64,000 nucleotides of DNA from Mesorhizobium ciceri WSM4083 (GTDB lineage: Bacteria > Pseudomonadota > Alphaproteobacteria > Rhizobiales > Rhizobiaceae): assembly GCF_000519305.1 (NCBI RefSeq), contig NZ_JAFG01000011.1, positions 62,181 to 126,180 of the forward strand. Direction: 5' to 3'. Under the pieces are notes generated by a model. It had not been told where the DNA came from. It ran no database searches and saw only the letters and a list, made by a program, of their open reading frames with translations. This document shows, piece by piece, positions 45,947 to 55,354 of the stretch. The position numbers and the translations under genes are program-made. Each line of letters opens with the position of its first letter. The first letter of the stretch is position 1.

Positions 45947-46881
45947 TCGAGATCGAAGGCATTACCAAGCGATATGACGCGACGACCGTGGTCGATGACG
46001 TCTCGATGGTCATCGAGCCGCGCACCATCGCCGTCATTGTCGGCACGTCCGGTTCCGGCAAGACGACGCTGCTGCGCATGATCAACCGGCTGGTCGAGCC
46101 GACCTCGGGCATCATCAAGCTCGACGGCGCCGACAATCGTTCGCTGCCTGGCTACGAGCTGCGCCGCAGCATCGGCTACGCCATCCAGGGCCACGGCCTG
46201 TTTCCGCATCGCACGGTGGCGCAGAACATTGCCACCGTGCCGGTGCTGCTCGGCTGGGACAAGGACCGTATCAAGGCCAGGGTCGACGAGCTGATGACGC
46301 TCTATCAGCTCGATCCCGAAGCCTTCGGGCCGCGCTACCCGCACGAACTCTCCGGCGGCCAGCAGCAGCGCGTCGGCGTTGCCCGCGCGCTTGCCGCCGA
46401 GCCCAACGTGCTGTTGATGGACGAACCGTTCGGCGCCCTCGACCCGATCATCCGCGCCAAGGCGCAGGAGGATCTGCTGGCGATCCAGAAACGCTTCGGC
46501 ACCACCATCATCCTCGTCACCCACGACATGGAAGAGGCCGTGCATATGGGCGACAAGATCGCGGTCATGGATGCCGGCAAGCTGGTGCAGTACGCCAAGC
46601 CGGCCGAGATCCTGGCAAAGCCGGCAAGCGCCTTCGTCGAGACCCTGGTCGGCGCCAGCGAGAGGCCGTTCCGATTGCTGTCGCTTGGCCGGGTTCGCGA
46701 TGCCATGGAGAAGGGCTCCGCCGAAGGCGAGGCGATCCCCGGCGATGCCAGCCAGCGCGACGCGCTGGCCGAACTGCTGTGGTCGGGTCGGCCGGCGCTG
46801 CCGGTCACAGGCGCCGACGGCAAGCCGATTGGCCGCGTCACCGTCGACGGGCTGGTGAAGCGCGCGGCGAGGCCGGCATGA
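45943..46881 (+). CDS. Osmoprotectant ABC transporter, ATP-binding protein
   Basis: The 312-residue ATPase has Walker A (VGTSGSGKTTLLRMINRL), the signature LSGGQQQRVGVARALAAEP, Walker B (VLLMDEPFGALDP), and the switch His in LVTHDMEEAVHMG. The roughly 70-residue C-terminal extension may be a degenerate CBS-like regulatory part. It overlaps the permeases on both sides by 4 bp. Confidence 0.95.
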   Translation: MIEIEGITKRYDATTVVDDVSMVIEPRTIAVIVGTSGSGKTTLLRMINRLVEPTSGIIKLDGADNRSLPGYELRRSIGYAIQGHGLFPHRTVAQNIATVPVLLGWDKDRIKARVDELMTLYQLDPEAFGPRYPHELSGGQQQRVGVARALAAEPNVLLMDEPFGALDPIIRAKAQEDLLAIQKRFGTTIILVTHDMEEAVHMGDKIAVMDAGKLVQYAKPAEILAKPASAFVETLVGASERPFRLLSLGRVRDAMEKGSAEGEAIPGDASQRDALAELLWSGRPALPVTGADGKPIGRVTVDGLVKRAARPA

Positions 46882-47627
46882 AGGCCTGGCTTCCATCGCT
46901 GCTCCGACTTGCCCTGGTGATGCTGCTTGTTGCCTTCGTCACCAATCCAGGCTGGTTCGAGCCGCTGCTGAAGCCGCTGACCGAAAACAATGCGCCGGTG
47001 ATCTACAATCAGGGCAGCCTGCTGACGCTGACATTGCTGCATTTGCGCACGGTTCTGATCGCCACCGTGGCGGCAACCATCGTTGCGGTGGCGCTTGCCA
47101 TCCTGGTCACCAGGCCGGCCGGCGCCGAATTCCTCCCGCTATCGCGCAGCCTGGTCAACATCGGCCAGACCTTTCCGCCGGTGGCGGTGCTGGCACTCGC
47201 CGTGCCGGCCGTCGGCTTCGGCGAGAAGCCGACGCTGATCGCCCTGTTTCTCTACGGCCTGTTGCCGATCTTCGAAAATGCGCTGACCGGCCTGACGACG
47301 CTGCCTGCCAATGTCGTCGAAGCGGCGCGCGGCGCCGGCATGACCGGTTGGCAAAGGCTCACCAAGGTCGAGCTGCCGCTCAGCGCCCCGATCATTCTCG
47401 GCGGCATCAGGCTGTCGGTGGTGATCAGCCTTGCCACCGCGACCATCGGTTCGACCGTGGCAGCCAAGACGCTGGGCGAAGTGATCATCGCCGGGCTGTT
47501 GTCCAACAATCTCGCCTTCATCCTGCAGGGCGGCCTGATCGTGGCAGCCCTTGCCGTACTGATCTATGACGGTCTGTCGGCGATCGAGCGCTACACGGCG
47601 CGCCGTATGGGCCGGGGAGCCGAGTAG
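46878..47627 (+). CDS. Osmoprotectant ABC transporter, permease (small)
   Basis: The 249-residue permease has five to six helices, with the binding-protein-dependent transport signature LPANVVEAARGAGMTGWQRL. The ATG at 46878 overlaps the ATPase stop (ATGA), which sets the start. The set of binding protein, two permeases and an ATPase is the YehZYXW/OpuC-like arrangement for compatible solute uptake. No osmoregulated promoter could be identified by eye. Confidence 0.92.
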   Translation: MKAWLPSLLRLALVMLLVAFVTNPGWFEPLLKPLTENNAPVIYNQGSLLTLTLLHLRTVLIATVAATIVAVALAILVTRPAGAEFLPLSRSLVNIGQTFPPVAVLALAVPAVGFGEKPTLIALFLYGLLPIFENALTGLTTLPANVVEAARGAGMTGWQRLTKVELPLSAPIILGGIRLSVVISLATATIGSTVAAKTLGEVIIAGLLSNNLAFILQGGLIVAALAVLIYDGLSAIERYTARRMGRGAE

Positions 47628-47781
47628 GGGCGTCCTGCGTCAGGCCAATTTCAATCGATCTAATAGGAGGGTGCTGACGGCAGCCGCCGCCTGGCCCCAA
47701 CCATTTAGGCGAAAGGCGGGCAAAAACCGAACAATATCTTGACGTTCGCAGCCCTGTTTCGCATACACCGCTGCGAAGAGG

Positions 47782-47843
47782 CGGATTCCGTGCTCGGAAT
47801 CCGGTCTTTGTCTCAACGGCCCAGGGAGGGGTTCTTTTGGGCC
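47782..47843 (+). promoter_or_regulatory. Structured leader upstream of hppA
   Basis: Two hairpins stand between 47782 and 47843: a perfect 9-bp stem CGGATTCCG/CGGAATCCG around TGCT, then GGCCCA/TGGGCC closing a 14-base loop. They end 22 bp before the ATG. A TTGACG at about 47738 is a possible -35 box. This could be a leader with regulatory function; nothing matches a known riboswitch that I can recall. Confidence 0.4.
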
Positions 47844-47865
47844 ATCAATCGAGGAAAATCCGGCA

Positions 47866-50007
47866 ATGACAATTATTTCCGCCGTCATCGCCTGCGGCCT
47901 GCTTTCAATCCTTTACGCCATCTGGGCGACACGTTCGGTCCTTGCGGCCGATCAGGGCAATGCACGCATGCAGGAAATCTCCGCGGCTATCCGCGAGGGC
48001 GCGCAAGCCTATCTGGCGCGTCAGTACACCACCATCGCCATCGTTGGCGTCGTCGTTCTCGTGCTCGCCTGGTGGTTGCTGTCCATCACCGCCGCGATCG
48101 GCTTCCTGATCGGAGCGGTGCTTTCAGGCGCCGCCGGCTTCATCGGTATGCATGTCTCCGTTCGCGCCAACGTTCGCACGGCGCAGGCCGCATCGAACAG
48201 CCTCGCTGCCGGCCTCGACATCGCTTTCAAATCGGGCGCCATCACCGGCATGCTGGTTGCTGGCCTCGCCTTGCTCGGCGTGTCGATCTACTACCTCATC
48301 CTGACCCACTTCATGGGCCTCCAGCCCAATGACCGTATCGTCATCGACTCGCTGGTCTCGCTCGGCTTCGGCGCATCGCTGATCTCGATCTTCGCCCGTC
48401 TCGGCGGCGGCATCTTCACCAAGGGCGCCGACGTCGGCGGCGATCTCGTCGGCAAGGTCGAAGCCGGTATTCCCGAAGACGATCCGCGCAACCCGGCCAC
48501 CATCGCCGACAATGTCGGCGACAATGTCGGCGACTGCGCCGGCATGGCCGCCGACCTGTTCGAAACCTATGCGGTGACCGTCGTCGCCACCATGGTTCTG
48601 GCTGCCATCTTCTTTGGCGGTACCGCCGTTCTGGGTGCGGCCATGCTTTATCCGCTCGCTATCTGCGGCGCCTGCATCCTGACCTCTATCGTCGGCACCT
48701 TCTTCGTCAAGCTCGGTTCCAACGGCTCGATCATGGGCGCACTGTACAAGGGCCTGATCGTCACCGGCCTGCTGTCCATCGTAGGCCTTGGCGTCGCCAC
48801 ACAGGTGACGCTCGGCTGGGGCGAGATCGGCACCGTTGCCGGCATGGTCATCACCGGCAAGAACCTGTTCATCTGCGGCCTCGTCGGCCTCGTGGTGACC
48901 GGTCTCATCGTCGTCATCACCGAGTACTACACCGGTACCAACAAGCGCCCGGTCAACTCCATCGCCCAGGCATCGGTCACCGGTCACGGCACCAACGTCA
49001 TCCAGGGCCTTGCGGTCTCGCTGGAATCGACGGCGCTACCGGCGATCGTCATCGTCGGCGGCATCATCTCGACCTATCAGCTCGCCGGCCTCTTCGGTAC
49101 GGCGATCGCGGTCACGACGATGCTCGGTCTTGCCGGCATGATCGTTGCGCTCGACGCCTTCGGCCCGGTCACCGACAATGCCGGCGGCATTGCCGAAATG
49201 GCCGGCCTGCCCAAGGAAGTGCGCCAGTCCACCGACGCGCTCGACGCGGTCGGCAACACCACCAAGGCGGTGACCAAGGGCTACGCCATCGGTTCGGCCG
49301 GTCTCGGCGCACTGGTGCTGTTTGCCGCCTACTCTAACGACCTGAAGTTCTTTGCCGCCAATGGCGACAAATATCCCTACTTCCAGGGCATGGGCGAGAT
49401 CTCCTTCGATCTCTCCAACCCATACGTCGTCGCTGGCCTGATCTTCGGCGGTCTGATCCCGTATCTGTTCGGCGGCATCGCCATGACGGCTGTCGGCCGT
49501 GCGGCGGGCGCCATCGTCGAGGAGGTGCGCAAGCAGTTCCGCGAGGATCCGGGCATCATGGCCGGCACCTCGAAGCCGAATTACGCGCGCGCGGTCGACC
49601 TTCTGACCAAGGCGGCAATCAGGGAAATGATCATCCCGTCGCTGCTGCCGGTTCTGGCGCCGCTCGTGGTCTATTTCGGCGTGCTGCTGATCTCGGGCTC
49701 GAAGGCATCCGCCTTTGCCGCCCTTGGTGCCTCGCTGCTCGGCGTCATCGTCAACGGCTTGTTCGTCGCCATCTCGATGACCTCGGGCGGCGGCGCCTGG
49801 GACAACGCCAAGAAGTCCTTCGAAGACGGCTTTGTCGACAAGGACGGCGTCAAGCATCTCAAGGGTTCCGAGGCGCACAAGGCTTCGGTGACCGGCGACA
49901 CGGTCGGCGATCCCTACAAGGACACCGCCGGTCCTGCCGTCAACCCGGCGATCAAGATCACCAACATCGTCGCGCTCCTGCTGCTGGCCGTGCTCGCGCA
50001 CGGCTGA
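47866..50007 (+). CDS. hppA: Membrane-bound proton-translocating pyrophosphatase
   Basis: HppA hydrolyses pyrophosphate and pumps protons across the membrane. The 713-residue protein has about 16 helices, with the pyrophosphate site GGGIFTKGADVGGDLVGK and EDDPRNPATIADNVGDNVG. The later motif GNTTKAVTKGYAIGSAG has Lys in the position that marks the K+-insensitive type, where K+-dependent enzymes have Ala. It is followed by a strong terminator. Confidence 0.96.
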   Translation: MTIISAVIACGLLSILYAIWATRSVLAADQGNARMQEISAAIREGAQAYLARQYTTIAIVGVVVLVLAWWLLSITAAIGFLIGAVLSGAAGFIGMHVSVRANVRTAQAASNSLAAGLDIAFKSGAITGMLVAGLALLGVSIYYLILTHFMGLQPNDRIVIDSLVSLGFGASLISIFARLGGGIFTKGADVGGDLVGKVEAGIPEDDPRNPATIADNVGDNVGDCAGMAADLFETYAVTVVATMVLAAIFFGGTAVLGAAMLYPLAICGACILTSIVGTFFVKLGSNGSIMGALYKGLIVTGLLSIVGLGVATQVTLGWGEIGTVAGMVITGKNLFICGLVGLVVTGLIVVITEYYTGTNKRPVNSIAQASVTGHGTNVIQGLAVSLESTALPAIVIVGGIISTYQLAGLFGTAIAVTTMLGLAGMIVALDAFGPVTDNAGGIAEMAGLPKEVRQSTDALDAVGNTTKAVTKGYAIGSAGLGALVLFAAYSNDLKFFAANGDKYPYFQGMGEISFDLSNPYVVAGLIFGGLIPYLFGGIAMTAVGRAAGAIVEEVRKQFREDPGIMAGTSKPNYARAVDLLTKAAIREMIIPSLLPVLAPLVVYFGVLLISGSKASAFAALGASLLGVIVNGLFVAISMTSGGGAWDNAKKSFEDGFVDKDGVKHLKGSEAHKASVTGDTVGDPYKDTAGPAVNPAIKITNIVALLLLAVLAHG

Positions 50008-50023
50008 TCTAGGCTTCAGCCCG

Positions 50024-50056
50024 AAAAAACCCGCGGGAGCGATCCCGCGGGTTTTT
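50024..50056 (+). terminator. Rho-independent terminator after hppA
   Basis: AACCCGCGGGA and TCCCGCGGGTT form a perfect 11-bp stem around GCGA, flanked by A-run and T-run. Confidence 0.93.
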
Positions 50057-50206
50057 TGTTGAGCTATGCCATGTCGACGCGTCAACAAGCCTATCTCCGC
50101 CTTGTATGCGGTAAATGCGCCGGCATCTCATCTATCCGGCTTGGGTTCCGACGGCTTAAGCGCCGCCGGCAAACATGCCGGGACCTTGCCCTGAGCGTGG
50201 CCACAA

Positions 50207-50239
50207 CAAAAACCCGCAGGATTGCTCCCGCGGGTTTTT
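50207..50239. terminator. Second, related terminator after bamE
   Basis: AAAAACCCGC and GCGGGTTTTT pair around an imperfect centre. It resembles the hppA terminator and probably serves the minus-strand bamE gene. The 150 bp between the two terminators holds no gene that I see. Confidence 0.8.
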
Positions 50240-50284
50240 GGTCGCCTGAGATGACGAGACTTCCGGAATGGAAGCCGAAAGGAA

Positions 50285-50809
50285 TTAGACGCCGCCGCCC
50301 GGAACGCTGGGCGCCAGCTTGCTGGCACCGTTGATGATCTGGCTGAGGAAGTTCTGGTCCTTGCCGCCGGTCGGTGTGGTGCGCGAGATGAAGTCGAACA
50401 TCTTGCCGTCCTTCATCCCGTAATTGGCGATCTGGGTGACGCGGCCATCGGCGCCGAAATAGACCGCCAGCACATGCTGGTCAATGAGCCGTGGCTTGTC
50501 GAAGGCGACGTAGCGCTTGCGCGTCTGCGAAATGTAATAGAAGGCCTCGTTGTCGAAGGTCGCGGTCGTCGACGGCGTGCCGAGCGCCAGAAGCACCTGC
50601 TCGCGGCTCGAACCGACCGGCACCAGGTCGATTGCCTGCTGGTCTATGACGTAACCTTGCGTCAGCGTCTCACTCGGGCTGAGGTCACCGATCATCTTGG
50701 AGGTGTGGCAGGCGGACAGTGCCGAAACGATCATCAGCAGCGAGATCGCGCCGGCGGGCCTGGACGGGAAGGTCGACTTGAAATTCAGCGCGCGCAACAA
50801 CAACTCCAT
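50285..50809 (-). CDS. bamE: Outer membrane protein assembly factor BamE (SmpA/OmlA lipoprotein)
   Basis: BamE is a lipoprotein of the BAM complex that inserts beta-barrel proteins in the outer membrane. The 174-residue product has a signal peptide with lipobox (MIVSALSAC, Cys about residue 34), then the SmpA/OmlA fold: YVIDQQAIDLVPVGSSREQV, LLALGTPSTTATFDNEAFYY. The ATG at 50809 is chosen over a longer upstream frame that crosses the divergent chaperone gene. It is divergent from that gene. Confidence 0.9.
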   Translation of the reverse strand: MELLLRALNFKSTFPSRPAGAISLLMIVSALSACHTSKMIGDLSPSETLTQGYVIDQQAIDLVPVGSSREQVLLALGTPSTTATFDNEAFYYISQTRKRYVAFDKPRLIDQHVLAVYFGADGRVTQIANYGMKDGKMFDFISRTTPTGGKDQNFLSQIINGASKLAPSVPGGGV

Positions 50810-50911
50810 TAGCTGGCCGCAACTTGCGCTGGGCCGCGAAACCGGTAAACCAGCTTGCTTGCCGATGCAACAAGCCCACTTCAACAAACGGTCCCCAGGA
50901 GACCATCCCCA

Positions 50912-51460
50912 ATGTTCCAGCGCTTTTTTGGCCGCGAACGCTACGCCAACCGCGCTATCACGGAGGCGCTTTACGCACAAATCGTGGCGGCGGCGCGGCA
51001 GACTGTGTTTTATTCCCACTGGAATGTGCCAGACACGCCGCTTGGCCGTTTCGAGATGCTGTCGCTGCACATGTTCTTGTTCCAGCATAGGCTGCGCGGT
51101 GAGAACGGTGCGGCGCAAGAGGTCGCCCAGGTGCTGATCGACGAGTTCTTCCTCGACGTCGACCATTCGTTGCGGGAATTGGGTATTGGCGACGTTGGCG
51201 TGCCCAAACGTATGAAAAAGCTGGCAAAGATGTTTTATGGCCGAACCGCTGCCTATGACGATGCCCTGGAAAGAAACGACCATGAAGGGCTGACCGCGGC
51301 TCTTGCCCGCAATGTCCGGCCCGACGCGGGCGCCTGGCTGGAAGCATCGCTGCTGGCCAACTATGTTACCGACGCGCGCAGCCATCTGGCCGCGCAGACA
51401 TCCGAATCGATTGTCTCCGGCACGCTGACCTTTCCCGCCGCCAAGGAGGTTGAACAATGA
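50912..51460 (+). CDS. Ubiquinol-cytochrome c chaperone family protein (CBP3-like)
   Basis: The 182-residue product matches the CBP3/UQCC1 family, which helps assemble cytochrome bc1. It has FQRFFGRERYANRAITEALY, then FEMLSLHMFLFQHRL, VLIDEFFLDVDHSLRELGIG and VPKRMKKLAKMFYGR. The ATG at 50912 has CAGGAG upstream. Its stop overlaps the YceD start (ATGA), so the two are coupled, as in other rhizobia. Confidence 0.9.
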   Translation: MFQRFFGRERYANRAITEALYAQIVAAARQTVFYSHWNVPDTPLGRFEMLSLHMFLFQHRLRGENGAAQEVAQVLIDEFFLDVDHSLRELGIGDVGVPKRMKKLAKMFYGRTAAYDDALERNDHEGLTAALARNVRPDAGAWLEASLLANYVTDARSHLAAQTSESIVSGTLTFPAAKEVEQ

Positions 51461-52005
51461 AGCATGTTGACCCGCAAAGCCCGGTCTCCTTCCGTGCAAA
51501 CGTTACGCGCCTGCCGCAGAAGGGCCTGCCGCTGGTTATCGAGGCCGATGCCGCACAGCGTGCGGCACTGGCCGAGGAGCACGGGCTGATTTCGGTCGAA
51601 TCCTATCGCGCCGAGCTTCTGGTCGCGTCGTGGAAGCGCAATGGCGTGAAGATAAGCGGTCGCGTCGAAGCCGACATCACCCAGGCCTGCATCGTCACGC
51701 TCGAGCCTGTCGAGGCGCATATCGACGAACCGGTCGAAGCGCTGTTGCTGCCCGAGGATTCCAAGCTTGGACGGCAGGGTTTCGATGGTGGCGGCGAGAT
51801 CCTGCTCGACGCGGAAGGCCCTGATAGTCCAGAGACATTTTCCGGTGACACGATCGATGTCGGGGCAATCGCTGAACAGTATTTCGGGCTCGCCATCGAC
51901 CCCTATCCGCGCAAGCAGGGCGCATCGCTCAACACCGGCAGCGAGAACGAACCGGCGGAGAATGAATTTCAGCAAAAACTGCGATCCTTGCTGGGAAAAT
52001 CCTGA
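51457..52005 (+). CDS. yceD: DUF177 (YceD) family protein
   Basis: The 182-residue product is a YceD-type protein with the conserved segment ISGRVEADITQACIVTLEPV containing the family Cys, and the acidic end with DTIDVGAIAEQYFGLAIDPY. The family is linked to 23S rRNA or ribosome biogenesis and usually lies just before plsX, as here; rpmF, found between them in many bacteria, is absent. Translation is coupled to the preceding chaperone gene. Confidence 0.9.
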   Translation: MKHVDPQSPVSFRANVTRLPQKGLPLVIEADAAQRAALAEEHGLISVESYRAELLVASWKRNGVKISGRVEADITQACIVTLEPVEAHIDEPVEALLLPEDSKLGRQGFDGGGEILLDAEGPDSPETFSGDTIDVGAIAEQYFGLAIDPYPRKQGASLNTGSENEPAENEFQQKLRSLLGKS

Positions 52006-52118
52006 AAAGCTCGCCCGCGACGGAAAAGTCGGTTGTGCGGCAGCCCAAAACCGTTATTTTCGCCGAACCTTCGCGGTCGCTAAAGCGACCTGCCGCCTAA
52101 CCGTGAGATAAATACCGC

Positions 52119-53189
52119 GTGATCAGGATTTCCATCGATGCCATGGGCGGCGATCACGGACCAGCCGTGGTCATTCCAGCGCTCATGACGGTCGCGACCC
52201 GTCGTCCCGACATCCGCTTCGTCATCTTCGGGCGTGAGGAGGTCGTGCGACCGGAACTCGCCAAGTTTCCCAAGCTCGCCGAGATCAGTGAATTCTTCCA
52301 TTGCGAAATTGCGGTCAGGATGGATGACAAGCCGAGCCAGGCGCTGCGCCATGGCCGCTGGAAGTCATCGATGTGGAAGGCCGTCGAAGCGGTCAAGGCC
52401 GGCACCGCCGACGCCTGCATTTCCGCCGGCAACACCGGCGCGCTGATGGCGATGTCGAAATTTTGCCTGCGCACCATGGCCACCATCGATCGCCCGGCGA
52501 TCGCAGCCCTTTGGCCGACATTGCGCGGCGAAAGCGTGGTGCTGGACGTCGGCGCGACCATTGGGGCCGATGCGCAACAGCTCATCGATTTTGCCATTCT
52601 CGGCACAGGCATGGCGCGCTCGGTCTTCGGCATAGCCCGGCCCAGCGTCGGCCTGCTCAATGTCGGCGTCGAGGAGATCAAGGGCCAGGAAGAGGTCAAG
52701 GAGGCCGGGCGCATGCTACGCGAAGCCAACATGGCCTCGATGAACTATCACGGTTTCGTCGAGGGCGACGATATCGGCAAGGGCGTGGTCGACGTCGTCG
52801 TGACCGAAGGCTTTGCCGGCAACATCGCGCTGAAGACGGCGGAAGGCACGGTGCGCCAGATCGGTGGCTATCTGCGCGCGGCGATGAGCCGGACTCTGAT
52901 GGCCAGGATCGGCTATGTCTTCGCCAAGGGCGCCTTCGATCGCTTGCGCGAAAAGATGGATGTCGGCCGCTCCAACGGCGGCGTTTTCCTGGGGCTGAGC
53001 GGCATCGTCGTCAAAAGCCATGGCGGTGCTGATTCTGACGGGTTCGCCGCCGCGATCGAACTCGGCTATGACATGGTCCGCAACAACCTCCTCGACCGCA
53101 TCGAGGCCGATCTGGACCTGTTTCATGCGCGCAACCCGCGTGCCCTGTCATCTAGGAAATCCGACGTCGTCACCGACGCAAAGGAATAG
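52119..53189 (+). CDS. plsX: Phosphate acyltransferase PlsX
   Basis: PlsX makes acyl-phosphate from acyl-ACP, the first step of phospholipid synthesis. The 356-residue product starts at a GTG directly before IRISIDAMGGDHGP, the family start. It shows ADACISAGNTGALMAMSKF, IDRPAIAALWPT, LLNVGVEEIKGQEEVKEA and VVVTEGFAGNIALKTAEG. The gene opens the plsX-fabH-ihfA-merR series. Confidence 0.96.
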   Translation: MIRISIDAMGGDHGPAVVIPALMTVATRRPDIRFVIFGREEVVRPELAKFPKLAEISEFFHCEIAVRMDDKPSQALRHGRWKSSMWKAVEAVKAGTADACISAGNTGALMAMSKFCLRTMATIDRPAIAALWPTLRGESVVLDVGATIGADAQQLIDFAILGTGMARSVFGIARPSVGLLNVGVEEIKGQEEVKEAGRMLREANMASMNYHGFVEGDDIGKGVVDVVVTEGFAGNIALKTAEGTVRQIGGYLRAAMSRTLMARIGYVFAKGAFDRLREKMDVGRSNGGVFLGLSGIVVKSHGGADSDGFAAAIELGYDMVRNNLLDRIEADLDLFHARNPRALSSRKSDVVTDAKE

Positions 53190-53198
53190 GAAAGAACT

Positions 53199-54170
53199 TT
53201 GATCAGATCAGTCGTGCGCGGCACGGGCGCCGCGCTGCCCCGCCGAATCATGAAGAATGCCGATTTCGAAGGCATGGTCGAGACCTCTGACGAGTGGATC
53301 GCCCAGCGCACCGGTATTCGCCAGCGCCATATCGCTGGTGACGACGAGACGACGGCTTCGCTGGGGGAAGCGGCGGCACGTGCCGCACTTGCCAATGCGG
53401 GCTTCACGCCCGCCGACATCGATCTGATCGTGCTGGCGACCTCGACGCCCAACAACACATTTCCGGCCACTGCCGTCGAGATCCAGAATCGGCTAGGCAT
53501 GCATCACGGCTTTGCCTTCGACATGCAGGCGGTCTGTTCGGGCTTCGTCTATGCCGTGACCACCGCCGATCTCTACATCCGCGGCGGCCTGGCCAAGCGT
53601 GTCCTGGTGATCGGTTCGGAAACATTCTCGCGCATCCTCGACTGGAGCGACCGCTCGACCTGTGTGCTGTTCGGCGATGGCGCCGGTGCCATGATCCTGG
53701 AAGCAGGCGAGGGGACGGGCACGATCGCCGACCATGGCGTTCTGGCGGCCAGCCTGCGCTCCGACGGCACGCACAAGGACAAGCTTTTCGTCGACGGCGG
53801 GCCGTCGACCACGGGTACGGTCGGCCACCTCCGGATGGAGGGCCGTGAAGTCTTCAAGCATGCGGTCGGCATGATCACCGACGTCATCGAGGCGACGTTC
53901 GCGCAAGCCGGTATCTCCGCCGATGATCTCGACTGGTTCGTGCCCCACCAGGCCAATAAACGAATTATTGACGCTTCCGCCAAGAAGCTCGGGATAGCTG
54001 AGCAAAAGGTGGTGGTTACGGTCGATTTGCACGGTAACACCTCGGCTGCTTCCGTGCCGTTGGCGCTGTCGGTGGCCGTTGCCGACGGCCGCATCAAGAA
54101 GGGCGATCTCGTCCTCCTGGAAGCGATGGGTGGCGGCTTCACCTGGGGCGCCGTCCTGGTTCGCTGGTAA
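53199..54170 (+). CDS. fabH: 3-oxoacyl-ACP synthase III
   Basis: FabH condenses acetyl-CoA with malonyl-ACP to start fatty acid synthesis. The 323-residue product has the catalytic Cys in DMQAVCSGFVYAV, His in WFVPHQANKRIID and Asn in VDLHGNTSAASVPLAL. It appears to start at TTG 53199, with AGGAAAG upstream and the family start IRSVVRGTGAALP directly after. It is 9 bp after plsX. Confidence 0.96.
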   Translation: MIRSVVRGTGAALPRRIMKNADFEGMVETSDEWIAQRTGIRQRHIAGDDETTASLGEAAARAALANAGFTPADIDLIVLATSTPNNTFPATAVEIQNRLGMHHGFAFDMQAVCSGFVYAVTTADLYIRGGLAKRVLVIGSETFSRILDWSDRSTCVLFGDGAGAMILEAGEGTGTIADHGVLAASLRSDGTHKDKLFVDGGPSTTGTVGHLRMEGREVFKHAVGMITDVIEATFAQAGISADDLDWFVPHQANKRIIDASAKKLGIAEQKVVVTVDLHGNTSAASVPLALSVAVADGRIKKGDLVLLEAMGGGFTWGAVLVRW

Positions 54171-54273
54171 GTGCCGAACGGTCCGGTTTCGGTCCTTGAC
54201 CTTGACGGATCAATTACTTAGGCTCTGCCGTTGTTGTGCCGAATTTTATGTTTTGAGCTGATGGGACGGTCGC

Positions 54274-54597
54274 ATGGGGGGAAAGACACTTACGCGCGCC
54301 GACCTTGCCGAGGCAGTTTACCGGAAGGTCGGCCTGTCGCGCACTGAATCGGCCGAGCTCGTCGAAGCGGTGCTGGATGAAATCTGCGAAGCCATCGTGC
54401 GCGGCGAAACGGTGAAGCTGTCGTCCTTCGCGACATTCCACGTCCGCTCCAAGAACGAACGCATCGGCCGCAATCCCAAGACCGGCGAGGAAGTGCCGAT
54501 CCTGCCGCGTCGGGTGATGACCTTCAAGTCGTCGAATGTGCTGAAGAGCCGTATCTTGCGCTCCCATCAGAGCGGCAAGGCCAAAAGCGGCAAGTAG
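54274..54597 (+). CDS. ihfA: Integration host factor subunit alpha
   Basis: IHF alpha and IHF beta form a heterodimer that bends DNA. The 107-residue product shows LTRADLAEAVYRKVGLSRTE, then SFATFHVRSKNERIGRNPKT, and GEEVPILPRRVMTFKSS on the DNA-clasping arm. It is 103 bp after fabH and precedes merR, the conserved alphaproteobacterial order. ihfB is not in the window. Confidence 0.96.
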   Translation: MGGKTLTRADLAEAVYRKVGLSRTESAELVEAVLDEICEAIVRGETVKLSSFATFHVRSKNERIGRNPKTGEEVPILPRRVMTFKSSNVLKSRILRSHQSGKAKSGK

Positions 54598-54722
54598 TCC
54601 TATTGCGCGGTTGAAAACCGCCGCCGCCATGACGCCGGGCTTGAATATTGCTTCATAAACCGCTGAAATAAGCCCCGATTCGGCAGGTAGGCCGGATCAT
54701 CGTCCAGCGTGAGGATTCGCCC

Positions 54723-55262
54723 ATGGACAAGAGCCCCGACGCCTTTCGTACCATCAGCGAGGTCGCCGAAGATCTCGATCTGCCGCAGCATGTGCTGCGC
54801 TTCTGGGAAACGCGTTTCAACCAGATCAAGCCGATGAAGCGCGGCGGCGGCCGTCGTTACTACCGGCCGCAGGATGTCGAGCTGATCAAGGGCATCCGAC
54901 ACATGCTCTACGACCAGGGCTACACCATCAAGGGCGTGCAGAAGCTGTTGCGCGAGAACGGCAACCATTTCCTGGTTGCCATCGGCAATGGCGACATGGC
55001 CGCCGTCGAGGCGATCTCGCAGCGCAAGCAGGCCGACCAGGTGCCGCTGACGCCGGCGGCCCAGCCGCGTGGCATGGACGACGAACTGGTCGGCCAGCCG
55101 CGGGTCAAACCCAGCCGCCGTTTTTTCGGCCTGGGAAAAAGCGACGAGGACGGTCCGGTGCAGCCGGATGCATCGAAACTCTCGCGCGACAACAGGGCCT
55201 TGCTGCAGGAGGCGCTGTTCGACCTCCTGGAATGCAAGCGCCTGCTTGACCAGGTGCGCTGA
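54723..55262 (+). CDS. MerR family transcriptional regulator
   Basis: The 179-residue product has the MerR winged helix (FRTISEVAEDLDLPQHVLRF then WETRFNQIKPMKR and GGRRYYRPQDVELIKGI), followed by a helix and a tail with a basic patch. It has no cysteine cluster, so metal sensing is unlikely. Its place after ihfA is conserved in rhizobia. The target is unknown. Confidence 0.9.
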   Translation: MDKSPDAFRTISEVAEDLDLPQHVLRFWETRFNQIKPMKRGGGRRYYRPQDVELIKGIRHMLYDQGYTIKGVQKLLRENGNHFLVAIGNGDMAAVEAISQRKQADQVPLTPAAQPRGMDDELVGQPRVKPSRRFFGLGKSDEDGPVQPDASKLSRDNRALLQEALFDLLECKRLLDQVR

Positions 55263-55324
55263 CCGCAGCCCGACGCGGCATCGATAGTTCGAAAACCGGA
55301 ACCCGTCTTCCGGTGAGGCGTTAC

Positions 55325-55349
55325 GTTTCCTTCTGCAAGTGAAGGAAAC
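55325..55349 (+). promoter_or_regulatory. Hairpin that sequesters the Shine-Dalgarno of the next gene
   Basis: GTTTCCTTC and GAAGGAAAC are perfect complements (9 bp) around TGCAAGT. The right arm contains the ribosome site GAAGGA, 7-10 bases before the ATG at 55355. In the closed state the site would be covered. Such a layout fits an RNA thermometer or a protein-opened switch. Confidence 0.6.
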
Positions 55350-55354
55350 ACATC

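Noticed and set aside
55295..55314. Stem ACCGGAA/TTCCGGT after merR as a terminator
   Set aside because: A 7-bp stem without a T-run; not strong enough to call.
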